A stretch of 64,000 bases of DNA from CAWCVR01 sp963799105 (lineage in GTDB: Bacteria > Acidobacteriota > Terriglobia > Bryobacterales > Bryobacteraceae). This document shows, piece by piece, positions 43,814 to 53,015 of the stretch (its first letter is position 1; the number at the start of each line of letters is the position of its first letter). The stretch lies in assembly GCA_963799105.1 (NCBI GenBank), contig CAWCVR010000019.1, positions 62,001 to 126,000 on the forward strand. The letters run 5' to 3'. The position numbers and the translations under genes were made by a program. Below the pieces are notes generated by a model. That model saw only the letters and a program-made list of their open reading frames with translations. It had not been told where the DNA came from and did not search any database.

Positions 43814-44413
43814 CTACCGGGCGGCGCGCGGCGCGGGGCGGCGGCGGCTGGCGATCAAGCGGTATGCCAGCAACAGGCCCACCAGGGCCGCGTAGAGCAA
43901 CGGCAGGCGAATGTCCGACTTCACCAGCCAGTAGTAATGCACCACGGCGGCGGCGGCGCTGACGTAGACCAGGCGGTGCAGGAGTTGCCAGCGTTTGCCG
44001 CCCAAGCGGCGAATCCAGCCGGCGGTCGAGGTCACGGCCAGCGGGGCCATCAGCAGGAACGCGGCGAAACCGGCGGTGATGAAGGGGCGCTTGCCAACGT
44101 CCTTCAGCATCTCGCGCAGCTCGAAATCCTTGTCCAGCCAGAGGTAGGTGAGGAAGTGCAGACAAGCGTAGAAGAACGCGAACAGGCCGATCATGCGGCG
44201 GAAGCGGATCAGGTCGGGCAGGCGCAGCAGCTTGCGCAGGGGCGTCACGGCGAGGGTGGCGACAATCAGGCGGAGGGTCCAGTTGCCGGTGAAGTGCTGA
44301 AGAAACTCGACGGGGTTGGCGGTGAGGAGCTGGTTCCACGCGCGCCAGGCCATCCAGGCGAGCGGCGCGAGACCCAGCGCGAAAACGATGGCCTTGGCCC
44401 AGCGGGTGCGCAT
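43814..44413 (-). CDS. msrQ: MsrQ, heme-binding membrane subunit of the MsrPQ repair system
   Basis: 199 residues with about six helices, member of the ferric-reductase-like family. Conserved histidines occur in FLQHFTGNW, ACLHFLTY, LLHRLVY and VVHYYWLVKSD. MsrQ carries electrons through the membrane to MsrP, which reduces oxidised methionines in periplasmic proteins. ATG at 44413 lies 4 bases after the msrP stop, so the pair is an operon. An upstream in-frame start would sit inside msrP. Confidence 0.92.
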   Translation of the reverse strand: MRTRWAKAIVFALGLAPLAWMAWRAWNQLLTANPVEFLQHFTGNWTLRLIVATLAVTPLRKLLRLPDLIRFRRMIGLFAFFYACLHFLTYLWLDKDFELREMLKDVGKRPFITAGFAAFLLMAPLAVTSTAGWIRRLGGKRWQLLHRLVYVSAAAAVVHYYWLVKSDIRLPLLYAALVGLLLAYRLIASRRRPAPRAAR

Positions 44414-44417
44414 AGGC

Positions 44418-45362
44418 TCAGTAGTTCTTCCGCAGGTCCATGCCCTGGTAGAGGCCGGCAACCCGATCGCCGTAACCATTGAAGGGGAGGGTAGGCCGGC
44501 GGCGGAACTCGCCCAGGCGGTGCTCGGTGGCCTGGCTCCAGCGGGGATGGTCGACGGCCGGATTCACGTTGGAGTAGAAACCGTATTCCGAGGCATTGGA
44601 CAGGTTCCAGGTGGTAGGCGGCTGCTTGTCCACCAGGCGCACCTTGACGATGGACTTGATGCCTTTGAAACCGTACTTCCACGGCACCACCACGCGCACG
44701 GGAGCGCCGTCCTGGGGAGGCAGGGCTTCGCCGTAGAGGCCCACGCACAGCATGGCCAGCGGGTGCATGGCTTCGTCCAGGCGCAAGCCTTCCACGTAGG
44801 GAAACGGGATGCCGGCGTAGGCCGCATGGGGCATCTGGGATTTGTCGAAATAGCTCTCGAACGCCACATAGCGGGCCTTTTCGGTGGGCTGCGCCTGGTT
44901 CAGCAGCACGCTGAAGGAATAGCCCACCCAAGGCGCCACCATGGACCAGCCCTCGACGCAGCGGTGGCGCGAGATGCGCTCTTCGAGTGGGGCGAGCTTG
45001 AGGATTTCGTCCATCGAGAACTTGCGCGGCTGCTTCACCAGGCCTTCCACGGAGACGGTCCAGGGGGTGGTGCGGAAGCCCGCCGCCTGGTCCGCCACGG
45101 CTTCCTTGTTGGTGGAGAACTCGTAGAAATTGTTGTAGTGGGTGATGTCCTTGAGCGATGACGGCGGATCGGCGACGCTCAGCGGGCTCCTGGCGAGGCG
45201 GTCGAATTTCGCCGCCGCGCGGGCGCGCGCCGAGGGCGAGAGCAACTCGCGGCCGGCCAGGAAGGCGGCGGGCAGGGACGACAGGAATCGGCGGCGATCG
45301 AGGTAGACGCGCCGGGGAGTGATCTCCGAGTAGCGCAGACCCGCGGACGATTTGACGAGCAT
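44418..45362 (-). CDS. msrP: MsrP, molybdopterin-dependent protein-methionine-sulfoxide reductase
   Basis: 314 residues of the sulfite-oxidase fold. A Tat-type signal (YLDRRRFLSSLPAAFLAG, RR about 23-25) sends it to the periplasm. The molybdenum-ligating Cys is C135 in RHRCVEGWSMVAPW. HYNNFYEFSTNKE (about 75-87), GLYGEALPPQDGAP and the conserved PRWSQATEHR near the C-terminus also match MsrP. It repairs methionine sulfoxide in exported proteins with electrons from MsrQ. Confidence 0.95.
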   Translation of the reverse strand: MLVKSSAGLRYSEITPRRVYLDRRRFLSSLPAAFLAGRELLSPSARARAAAKFDRLARSPLSVADPPSSLKDITHYNNFYEFSTNKEAVADQAAGFRTTPWTVSVEGLVKQPRKFSMDEILKLAPLEERISRHRCVEGWSMVAPWVGYSFSVLLNQAQPTEKARYVAFESYFDKSQMPHAAYAGIPFPYVEGLRLDEAMHPLAMLCVGLYGEALPPQDGAPVRVVVPWKYGFKGIKSIVKVRLVDKQPPTTWNLSNASEYGFYSNVNPAVDHPRWSQATEHRLGEFRRRPTLPFNGYGDRVAGLYQGMDLRKNY

Positions 45363-45435
45363 CTGGTTGGACCCCCTCCTATTGTGACGAAAGAGGGACG
45401 ACGCCGGATTCGGTATCTTGCGGGATTTTACGCCA

Positions 45436-45909
45436 TCAGACCGTGGTCCGGACCGCGAACAGCGCTTCGCCGTATTCCACGGGCTGGCCGTTGATCACCA
45501 GCTTGCTTTCCACCACGCCCGAGGTTTCCGCCTCGATCTCGTTCATCAGCTTCATGGATTCGATGATGCACAGAACCTTGCCGGGCTGGACGCGTTCGCC
45601 CACGCGAACGAACGGCGGCGCACCGGGCGAGGGGCTTTCGTAGAACGTGCCGACGATGGGGGATTTCACCAGCGCCAGGCTCGGATCCGGCTTGTTTTCG
45701 CCGGCTTTCTCCCTGGCCGGCTCGCTGGAGGGCGCGGCGGGCTGCTGCACGACGGCGGGCACGGAATGCGGCGCCAGAAACATCTCCTGCGGAGCGGCGA
45801 ACCCGGCGCGGCGGATGCGCACGCGGTTTTCGCCCCGCTGCACTTCCAGTTCCGCTATCCCGGTTTCCGATGCGAGATTGATCAGCTCGCGGATCTCATC
45901 GACGGTCAT
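45436..45909 (-). CDS. accB: Biotin carboxyl carrier protein of acetyl-CoA carboxylase
   Basis: 157 residues. The N-terminal MTVDEIRELINLASETGIAE, a Pro/Ala-rich linker (about 55-80) and the biotinyl domain with CIIESMKLMNE (biotinylated K120) match AccB. It carries CO2 from biotin carboxylase to the carboxyltransferase in fatty-acid synthesis. The usual partner accC does not follow; msrP does, 73 bases on. It starts 54 bases after the glycosyltransferase gene. ATG at 45909 fits the family start; upstream codons are not conserved. Confidence 0.95.
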   Translation of the reverse strand: MTVDEIRELINLASETGIAELEVQRGENRVRIRRAGFAAPQEMFLAPHSVPAVVQQPAAPSSEPAREKAGENKPDPSLALVKSPIVGTFYESPSPGAPPFVRVGERVQPGKVLCIIESMKLMNEIEAETSGVVESKLVINGQPVEYGEALFAVRTTV

Positions 45910-45963
45910 CAATGGTTGAGTGTAGCATTCCACGGGGTGGGGCATGTTAGCCGGGCGGGGAGA

Positions 45964-47078
45964 CTACGCCGGAAGGCAAACGGAGTCCCGCAGCACCTGG
46001 AGCGTCGCCTCGGCCGCGGCCGCCCAGGAAAAATCCGCGGCGCGGCGCGGACCGGCCTCGGCCAGCCTGCTCCGCAGCGTCTCGTCGGTCGCAATCCGCA
46101 GCAGCGCTTCCGTCATGGCCGCGGTGTCCAGGGGGTCGAACCGCAGCGCCGCATCGCGCACGATGCCGTTCAGGGGCTCGATGGCCGAACAGGCGGTGGG
46201 CACGCCGGCCGCCATCGCCTCCAGCACGGGCATTCCGAAACCCTCGAACCGCGATGGGTAGACGAACGCCCAGGCCCGCGCGAAGCGGTCGTACAGGTCG
46301 GCGCGCGGGATCCAACCGGGGAACTCCACGGCATCGGCCAATCCCAGGGAGTCGCGCAGACGGTGCAGCGGCGCGGTGAAGAAGCCATGCAGACCGCAAA
46401 CCACCAGGCGAAAGCGGGGCTGGCCGCGCCGGAACTCCGCGAAGGCCCGCAGCAGCCCATCCAGGTTCTTGTGCGGGTGCAAGGTGGAAACCGCCAGGAG
46501 AAACGGCTCGGGATGGCGGCGGCGGGAGATCTCCTGAAACGCCGGGTCCACGCCGTGCTCGATCACCGAGAGCTTGCCGGCGGGCAGGCGGTAATAGCGG
46601 CGCAAATCGGCGGCCGTAGCCTCCGACACCGCGATCAGGCGGCGCGAAACCTGGGCCGACCAGAAGAGGCAGAAGTTCCAGAACGGCAGATCGAACCAGC
46701 GGAAGTACTCGGGATGTCGCTTGTGCTGGAGGTCGTGAAAGACCGTCACCTGCGGGCACGCGCACAGCAAGGGCGCCGTGAAGCCGGGGTTGAACATCAC
46801 GTCGAGCCCGGTGCGCAGTGCGGCCAGCGGCAACCCGGTCTGCTCCCACAGCAGGCGGGCCGGACGGGATTCCGCGCGGAGGGCTGCGGAAGCGTGGTGA
46901 AGTTGGGCGCGCCGGGAACCAGCGTGGCGCCGGTCTCGCGATTGGTGAAGACGAAGTACTGGTTGCGCCGGTCGATACCGGCCAGTGCACCGAGCAGGCT
47001 CCGCAGGTAGATCTCGGTGCCGCCGACGCCTCCCGGGATGAGGTAGAGCGCATTCACGCCGATGCGCAGGGGTTTCAT
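45964..47078 (-). pseudogene. GT4 family glycosyltransferase, frameshifted near 46885
   Basis: The start MKPLRIGVNALYLIPGGVGG (ATG 47078) gives a classic GT4 N-terminal domain up to about VPGAPNFTTLPQP. A second frame then continues with LRAESRPARLLWEQTGLP, SEATAADLRRYY, LAVSTLHPHKNLDGLL and PSRFEGFGMPVLEAMAAGVP, the donor-binding E-x7-E motif region. One missing base (or two extra) between about 46878 and 46895 would restore about 372 residues. All other parts look functional, so an assembly indel is as likely as real decay. It is the last gene of the glycosylation operon. Confidence 0.85.
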
Positions 47079-47113
47079 GGGTGTGGTTGGCGCGCAACTG
47101 AATTCGGTTTCGA

Positions 47114-48862
47114 TCAGTGCCTCCCCGCCGCGCACGCCTCGGCCTGGGGCAGGTACCGCATGGCCTCGCCGTTGGCCGAATCGCCGGGAACGGCAATCTT
47201 GAGCGCGGTTCGAAAATCCTCCACGGCCTCGGCGCAGTGGAGAGTTTTCAGATGGATCTTGCCGCGGTCCACGTAGAGGAACGGAAAGTTCGGGTCCAGA
47301 ATCTGCCCCGTGGCCAGAGCGTCCAGGGCGTCCTGCCAGCGCCCCATCTGGGCGTAGGCCTCGGCAATCTGGGTGCGCGCGTGCGCCGAGTTATCCATCT
47401 TGACCGACTGCTCGAGTTTCTCCAGAGCCTTTTCCGGCTGCCCGGTGTTCAAGTAAGCGACGCCCCAATCCAGCAGCAGGTCCCAGTCCGCGGGAGCGAG
47501 CTTGGCGGACTGCTCGTATTCGCGGATGGCGTCGAACCAGCGTTCCTGTTCGAACCATACAAACCCCAGGTGGAAATGCGCGCGGGCGTTCTCGGGAGCC
47601 TTTTGAACCGTGTCCTTCCAGAACGCTTCATCGCCGGCCCACACCGCCGCGCGAGTGTGCGTGCCGATGGCGCAGGCCAGCACCACCGCGGAGCACAGCA
47701 GGGCCAGCATCTTGCGCTCCATGCGGACGCGGCTCAGCAGGTCCACCGCGATGAGCAGCAGGCCCAGAACCGAGAAGTACAGACGCCGTTCCGCCAGCGG
47801 GTCCTTGATGGGGATGATGGAGGAAGTGGGCGCCATGAGGAGCAGGTACACCAGAAACCCGTAAGCCGCCAGCGGGAAGCGGCGGCGGTAATGCCAAGCC
47901 GCCCCCGCCAGCGCCAGCAGCACCGCCAGCCCGGCGATGGCGCCGTGGTCGAGGATGGTTCTCGAAACCGGAAAATACCAGTCGGCGGTGAGGTTGACGG
48001 GAAGCAGGAACTCCTGGACATAGACCAGCAGTGCGCGGAACTGGGTGAAGAGATATTGATACCACTTGATGTCGAGGCCGAACCCGGCGCCGCTGCCGTG
48101 GACGATCAGGTTCCACGCCAGCGCCACCGCCACGGCCGCGCCCGCCGCCATGGGCAGGTACAGCTTCCAGTTTCCACGGATGCCCTGGAAGGAGAAGCCG
48201 GGGTTCCACCAGAAATCCGTGAGCAGCAGGAGGGCCGGCAAGACGGCGGTTTGTTCCTTGGAAGCCAGCGCCATGATGAAAAGCAGGAACACGCCGGCCA
48301 CCGTTCCCCAGGAGATCTCCGGCTTGCGGCGGTACAGGAACAGCGCGAAAGCCGCCAGGGTCCACATGGTGCTGAGCGATTCCGAACGGCCGGCGGTGTA
48401 GGCCACGGCCTCGGTCATGGCCGGGTGCAGCAGAAAAACTCCCGCCGCAAAACCGGCCAGCAGATTGCGCCGCGCAGCCTCCGCGCCGCTCCGCTCCAGA
48501 AACCGCCGCACCACGAAAAACATCAGGCCGCCGGCCGCCAGGTGAATCAGCAGGTTGACCACGTGGAAGCCGTATGTGGACCCATCCGGCGCGATCTGCC
48601 GGTTCAGCCAATAGGTCAGCATCAGGACCGGGCGCACGCGGTTCAGCCAGAAGAGAAGGCCCGGTGGAGACGCCGGCTGCGCATAGAGCAGCCCGGTATC
48701 GTCGAAGATCCATACCCCGTGAAGGGCCGGACCGTAGGCCCAGAAGACCAGCACAACGGCCGCCGCCGCCCAGGCCCAGGGCTGCCAGCGCCATTCCGGC
48801 GCCCCCGTTTTGGCCGCGGAGGCGCTGGAGCGCTTGAGACCGGCTGCTTTTTTCGGCTTCAT
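47114..48862 (-). CDS. TMTC-like membrane protein with TPR repeats
   Basis: 582 residues. About ten membrane helices carry the TMTC/GT-C features: WIFDDTGLLY with catalytic Asp pair D54/D55, RPVLMLTYWLN, FHVVNLLIH and HPAMTEAVAYTAGRSE. A C-terminal domain of about four tetratricopeptide repeats (about 420-560; ARAHFHLGFVWFEQERWFDA, DWGVAYLNTGQPEKALEKLE) follows. TMTC-type proteins are O-mannosyltransferases in animals. In bacteria the activity is inferred: transfer of a lipid-linked sugar to exported proteins or glycans. Its start overlaps the DUF2304 stop (ATGA). Confidence 0.85.
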   Translation of the reverse strand: MKPKKAAGLKRSSASAAKTGAPEWRWQPWAWAAAAVVLVFWAYGPALHGVWIFDDTGLLYAQPASPPGLLFWLNRVRPVLMLTYWLNRQIAPDGSTYGFHVVNLLIHLAAGGLMFFVVRRFLERSGAEAARRNLLAGFAAGVFLLHPAMTEAVAYTAGRSESLSTMWTLAAFALFLYRRKPEISWGTVAGVFLLFIMALASKEQTAVLPALLLLTDFWWNPGFSFQGIRGNWKLYLPMAAGAAVAVALAWNLIVHGSGAGFGLDIKWYQYLFTQFRALLVYVQEFLLPVNLTADWYFPVSRTILDHGAIAGLAVLLALAGAAWHYRRRFPLAAYGFLVYLLLMAPTSSIIPIKDPLAERRLYFSVLGLLLIAVDLLSRVRMERKMLALLCSAVVLACAIGTHTRAAVWAGDEAFWKDTVQKAPENARAHFHLGFVWFEQERWFDAIREYEQSAKLAPADWDLLLDWGVAYLNTGQPEKALEKLEQSVKMDNSAHARTQIAEAYAQMGRWQDALDALATGQILDPNFPFLYVDRGKIHLKTLHCAEAVEDFRTALKIAVPGDSANGEAMRYLPQAEACAAGRH

Positions 48863-49206
48863 GGTTCCCGCTGGGATCTCACATAGTATTCCAGAATGGC
48901 CACGCGCTGGGCCAGGGCGATATTATCGTCGCGCAGGTGCGAAAGGATCACCGAGAGGCGGAACACCATGATCAGGAAGACGCCCGCGCCCATCAGGAAC
49001 AGGGTGAGCGGCGTATCGGGCAGCCCGCTGAGACGGCGCAGAAGATCCAGCAGCGGGCGATTGCGCGACAGCACCAGCATGGCCGCGGCCGCAATCAGCC
49101 AGGTGACCGAGTATTCCGGGCGGATGTGCGCGCGGCGCACGGAAACCAGCACGATGGCGAGCAGCAGCACGCTCAAACCGGTGGTGACGTTCAAGAGGTG
49201 GTCCAT
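48859..49206 (-). CDS. DUF2304 small membrane protein
   Basis: 115 residues, three membrane helices (LLNVTTGLSVLLLAIVLVSV, YSVTWLIAAAAMLVL and LTLFLMGAGVFLIMVFRLSV) and a C-terminal helix ending HLRDDNIALAQRVAILEYYV that may form a coiled coil. DUF2304 proteins are almost always next to a GT2 transferase, as here, and probably help it at the membrane. The start overlaps the GT2 stop (TAATG) and the stop overlaps the next start, so it sits between two coupled genes. Confidence 0.87.
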   Translation of the reverse strand: MDHLLNVTTGLSVLLLAIVLVSVRRAHIRPEYSVTWLIAAAAMLVLSRNRPLLDLLRRLSGLPDTPLTLFLMGAGVFLIMVFRLSVILSHLRDDNIALAQRVAILEYYVRSQREP

Positions 49207-49952
49207 TATTCCTCCTTCGGGGCCGGCTGCTGGCGGCGCCGGCCTTCGAATCGCAGCACGTTGACGAAAACCCCCAGCAGCACGTGGACGATGTAGTAGA
49301 GCGATCTCGCCGCGGTGATGGAGGATCGCCCGGCCAGCCGCGGCCGCATCCGGCAGGGCACTTCCTCGAAGCGGAACCGCTTGCGCTGCAATACCACCAG
49401 GGCCTCGATTTCGGGATACTCGAGCGGGAAACTGCGGCTGAACAGGTCCAGGGCGCGGCGGTTGACGCCCACGAATCCGGAGGTTGGATCGTGCACCGGC
49501 TTGCCCAGAATGGGCCGCAGCACCATGCGGAAGAAGCGGATGCCCAGCGACCGCACCGCCCCGGTCCGCGATTGGTTTTCCCCGGCGAAGCGCGACCCGA
49601 TGACCATCTCGCATCCCGAGGTCTTGAGCCGGTCGAGAATGCGCGGGATGTCGCGGGCGTCGTGCTGGCCGTCGCCGTCCACGCGGATCACGTAATCGAA
49701 GCCCAGCTCATAGGCCAGCTTGTAGCCCGCCTGCACGCAGCCGCCCAGGCCCAGGTGGTGGGGCAGGGCGAGCATTTCGGCGCCGGCCCGCCGCGCCACA
49801 TCGAGCGTGGAATCCAGCGAACAATCGTCGATCACCAGCACCGGCGCGCCCGGAACGTGGGTACGCACGGAGATCACCACCTCGGCGATGGCGCCTTCCT
49901 CGTTGTAGGCCGGAACGATCACCAGCAGGGCACCGGGCTTCGAGGGACGCAT
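49206..49952 (-). CDS. DPM1-like family 2 glycosyltransferase
   Basis: 248 residues: LLVIVPAYNEEGAIAEVV at the N-terminus, VIDDCSLDSTLDVA, and the acidic VDGDGQHDARDIPRIL with the metal-binding DxD. DPTSGFVGVNRRAL and FPLEYPEIEALVVLQRKRF then match polyprenyl-phosphate mannosyl/glucosyl synthases. There is one amphipathic C-terminal helix only. It would make the lipid-linked sugar used by the TMTC-like enzyme of the same operon. ATG at 49952 begins just before the core; longer frames upstream lie inside the next gene. Confidence 0.9.
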   Translation of the reverse strand: MRPSKPGALLVIVPAYNEEGAIAEVVISVRTHVPGAPVLVIDDCSLDSTLDVARRAGAEMLALPHHLGLGGCVQAGYKLAYELGFDYVIRVDGDGQHDARDIPRILDRLKTSGCEMVIGSRFAGENQSRTGAVRSLGIRFFRMVLRPILGKPVHDPTSGFVGVNRRALDLFSRSFPLEYPEIEALVVLQRKRFRFEEVPCRMRPRLAGRSSITAARSLYYIVHVLLGVFVNVLRFEGRRRQQPAPKEE

Positions 49953-50017
49953 GGGGTTGGGACGCGCCGCGCCGTTTCCCGCGCGGGCTCCGCCTGGGCC
50001 GCTTTGCGCCTGGCCGC

Positions 50018-51028
50018 TCACAACCGGGCCACCCTTCTGGCGCTGATGGAATGGCTGGCAATAAGTGCGCGGAATACCGCCGGGGTGATGCGGGCGTTCC
50101 CCTGGATTTCGCGCCGCTCGCGCCACAATCGCCAGGCGCTCCCGAGCACGGCGGCATGGGCGCGGACCACGTACCAGATCATGCGGAGACCGGCGTTTCC
50201 CTCGGCGCGGAAGCGGGCGGCGCTGCCGCGGCCCCGCAGAAGATACCACACGTGCCAAAGATACCGCGCCAGCGACACCAGCGGCACCGCCGCCAGCATG
50301 CGCCCCGGAAAATTTCTGGCCACCACGAACAGGCGGTTGCGTTCCACGTAGTAGGCTTTGACCTTGGAAGCGCGCCCGGCCGAATGCGAATAGTGGTGCT
50401 CCACCACGGCACCGGGGACGTACAGGCACTTCCATCCAGCCCAGCGCGCCCGCAGTCCGAGATCGGTGTCCTCGCAATAGAGGAAGAAGGAGGGGTCGAA
50501 GAGGCCGATGTCGTCGAGCATGGCCCGCCGGTAGAGCGCCGCCGAGCCGCTGGGAAACAGCGTCTCCTCGGCTTCCGGGAAATCCTCGGGCAGCCGGCCG
50601 TGGCCGCGCTGCTTGCTCGATCCGTCGCGCGCCACCAGCATGGCGGCCGAATCCAGGCGATCCTCGCCGAAGAGGCGCACCTCGGAGGCGCACATGCCCG
50701 CATCCGGCCGGGCCTGGATGGCGGCGACCAGCCTTTGCAGCCACTGCGGGTGGGCCACGGCATCGTCGTTGAGCACCGCCAGGAAGGGCGCGCGCGAAGC
50801 CTCGAAGCCCTGGTTCACGGCGGCTCCGAAACCGGCGTTCCGCGGGTTCTCCAGGATGCGAACCGCCAGATTCGGGTTGGCGCGGCGCGCCCGTCCCTCA
50901 CCGCCGTTGTCCACGACGACCACTTCAAAATCGCGCAGCGTCTGGCTCCCGAGCGATTCCAGGCACTCCAGAAGCCTCGCATCCGCGGCCAGCGTGGGGA
51001 TCACAACCGTCACCAGGAAGTCAGGCAA
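50018..51028 (-). CDS. Rhamnosyltransferase-like family 2 glycosyltransferase
   Basis: 336 residues. VTVVIPTLAADARLLECLESL, VVDNGGEGRA, NAGFGAAVNQGFEAS and LAVLNDDAVAHPQWL give the GT2 core. The SGSAALYRRAMLDDIGLFDPSFFLYCEDTDLGLRAR-type region (catalytic E/D in YCEDTD, about residues 184-189) is that of WbbL/rhamnosyltransferases. The C-terminus has basic amphipathic helices for membrane contact. First gene of the five-gene leftward glycosylation set. Confidence 0.88.
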   Translation of the reverse strand: MPDFLVTVVIPTLAADARLLECLESLGSQTLRDFEVVVVDNGGEGRARRANPNLAVRILENPRNAGFGAAVNQGFEASRAPFLAVLNDDAVAHPQWLQRLVAAIQARPDAGMCASEVRLFGEDRLDSAAMLVARDGSSKQRGHGRLPEDFPEAEETLFPSGSAALYRRAMLDDIGLFDPSFFLYCEDTDLGLRARWAGWKCLYVPGAVVEHHYSHSAGRASKVKAYYVERNRLFVVARNFPGRMLAAVPLVSLARYLWHVWYLLRGRGSAARFRAEGNAGLRMIWYVVRAHAAVLGSAWRLWRERREIQGNARITPAVFRALIASHSISARRVARL

Positions 51029-51196
51029 ACATCAATTCTACCCCTATAGGTCAAGGCCATGCCCGGCGTCCCCGGGTTCGCGCGCGCGGCAAGCGGCCCG
51101 CGCGGCAAGCGGCCCGCGCGCCAACCCGGCCGCGCGGCTCCCGCCGGTCGGCCGGCATTTTCGCAGCCCCTGACGCTGCCGGTTCCGGGCCGGGAT

Positions 51197-51832
51197 ATGA
51201 TGACGAGCGAGAGCACCATGCGGTTCGGACCGATCTTGAAACGCAGCTTCTACGAGCGCGGCAGCGTCGAGGTGGCGCGCGGCCTGCTGGGCAAGGTGCT
51301 GGTGCATGGCGGAACCGCCGGCATCATCGTGGAGACGGAGGCCTACCCCGGCGGCGGCGACCTGGCCTCGCATTCCGCGCGCGGCGTCACCCCGCGCACA
51401 CGCGTCGTCTTCGGGCCGCCCGGGCACGCCTACGTCTATCTCATCTACGGCATGTACGAGTGCCTCAATCTGGTGGCCGAGCCGGACGGCACGCCGGGGT
51501 GCGTGCTGCTGCGCGCGCTCGAGCCGGTGGCCGGTCTGGAACGGATGCGGGAACGCCGTCCGCGCGCCCGGCGGGTGGAGGATCTGGCGTCGGGGCCGGG
51601 GCGGCTGACGCTGGCGATGGGCATCACCCGGGCCCACAACGGCGTGGATGTGACGCGCGGTCTCCTGGTAGTGCGCGAGCCCGCCGTGGCGCGGCCCGTG
51701 GAGATTGCCGTCACCAGGCGGGTCGGAATCCGCCATTGCGCCGATAGCCCGCTGCGGTTCCTGATCGCGGGCAGCCCGTTCGTAAGCCGCCGAGCCGCGC
51801 CGGAAACTCAGGCGCGCCCGCAGGACTTGTAA
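51197..51832 (+). CDS. 3-methyladenine DNA glycosylase, AAG/MPG family
   Basis: 211 residues (family about 200). IVETEAYPGGGDLASHSARG has the catalytic Glu in ETEAY, and GHAYVYLIYGMYECLN and SGPGRLTLAMGITRAHNG are also diagnostic. It removes alkylated purines such as 3-methyladenine and hypoxanthine. Three ATGs (51197, 51200, 51218) are possible. The stop overlaps the convergent oxidoreductase gene by 25 bp. The spacer upstream (51029-51196) is rich in short GCGGCAAGCGGCCCGCG-type repeats and carries no gene. Confidence 0.94.
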   Translation: MMTSESTMRFGPILKRSFYERGSVEVARGLLGKVLVHGGTAGIIVETEAYPGGGDLASHSARGVTPRTRVVFGPPGHAYVYLIYGMYECLNLVAEPDGTPGCVLLRALEPVAGLERMRERRPRARRVEDLASGPGRLTLAMGITRAHNGVDVTRGLLVVREPAVARPVEIAVTRRVGIRHCADSPLRFLIAGSPFVSRRAAPETQARPQDL

Positions 51833-52890
51833 AGCTCCATCATCAGGCGCATGTCGCGAAGGCCCTCTTCGCCGTCCGATTTGGGCGTCTTGTCCCGCAG
51901 GATGCACTCGGCCAGGTGGTCGGTTTCGAGCGCGAACTGCGCCGGGTCGCGGTATTGGCTGGCCTGGTCGATGGGCGCCTGTCCATTGATGCGAGCGGCG
52001 AAGCGCAGCCCGTCGTAGTTGAAGGCGGGTTCCATGTGCAGGGTGCCCTTCGATCCGCGGACATGGAAGTACCCGGGCATCGCCACGCCGTAGCTCGTCT
52101 GGCAACTGGCCACCGCGCCGGATGGGAATTGCATGCTCCAGGCCACGTGCTCTTCCACCTCTTTGAAGCGCGGGTCGCCGTCCACCACGGTCATATTGCC
52201 CTTCAGACCGGTGGGCTCCTCGCCGGTGAGGTAGCGGACGGCATTGAGGCAGTAGATCCCCACGTCCATGAGCGGGCCGCCGCCGGCCAGCTTGCGGTTG
52301 AGGCGCCACTCGCCCGGCGCGCTGTTATAGCCGAAGGCGCTCTCGATGGTGTGGATGGCGCCCAGCCGGCCTTCCCGAAGCCACTGCACGGCCTGCAGGT
52401 TGAGCGGCTCGTAGTGGCAGCGATAGGCGATCATGAGCTTTTTGCCGGCGCGGCGGCAGGCCTCGATCATCGCCTCGCCATCGGCCACGCTGGTGCACAT
52501 GGGCTTCTCGCACAACACGTGCTTGCCGGCGCGCGCGGCGCGGATGGTGTACTCCGCGTGCATCGAGTTCGGCAGGCAGACGATCACCGCGTCGATGGCT
52601 TTGTTTTCGGCCATGGAGTCGTAGTTTTCGTAGCCGTAGACGCTGCCCGCGGGAACGCCGTACTGCGCGGCGAACTTCTCCGCCTTTTCGCGATGCCCGC
52701 TCACCAGCCCGGTGATGCGGGTGTATTTGGACAGGCGGCTGGCTTCCATGAAGTGCCCGGCGATGCGGCCCAGGCCGACGACGCAATAGCCGACGGTCGG
52801 CGGTCCCTGAGCCAGCGCGGACGGGACCAGGCGGGCAGCGGCGGATGCGGCCGCCAGGCGGACTAAATCGCGACGGGTTGGTAGCGGCAT
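51808..52890 (-). CDS. Tat-exported Gfo/Idh/MocA-family oxidoreductase (glucose-fructose oxidoreductase-like)
   Basis: 360 residues. A Tat-like signal (PTRRDLVRLAAASAAARLVPSALAQ) precedes the Rossmann domain with VVGLGRIAGH (about 37-46) and the full EKP motif (128-130, with catalytic lysine K129). GGGPLMDVGIYCLNAVRYL carries the conserved D-x3-Y(C). The pattern is that of glucose-fructose oxidoreductase and other periplasmic members. The substrate is unknown. ATG at 52890 directly precedes the signal. Its 3' end overlaps the convergent AAG gene. Confidence 0.88.
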   Translation of the reverse strand: MPLPTRRDLVRLAAASAAARLVPSALAQGPPTVGYCVVGLGRIAGHFMEASRLSKYTRITGLVSGHREKAEKFAAQYGVPAGSVYGYENYDSMAENKAIDAVIVCLPNSMHAEYTIRAARAGKHVLCEKPMCTSVADGEAMIEACRRAGKKLMIAYRCHYEPLNLQAVQWLREGRLGAIHTIESAFGYNSAPGEWRLNRKLAGGGPLMDVGIYCLNAVRYLTGEEPTGLKGNMTVVDGDPRFKEVEEHVAWSMQFPSGAVASCQTSYGVAMPGYFHVRGSKGTLHMEPAFNYDGLRFAARINGQAPIDQASQYRDPAQFALETDHLAECILRDKTPKSDGEEGLRDMRLMMELYKSCGRA

Positions 52891-53015
52891 GGAGTCATGG
52901 TATCCGAGCCGGCCGAAGCCCGCAAGACCCAATCGGAAAGATTTACCGGAGGAGGGGAGATCTTGTGCAGGCGCGTGGGGCAGGGCGGAGGCCCCGCCCC
53001 ACGAAGGGTTGGCGA

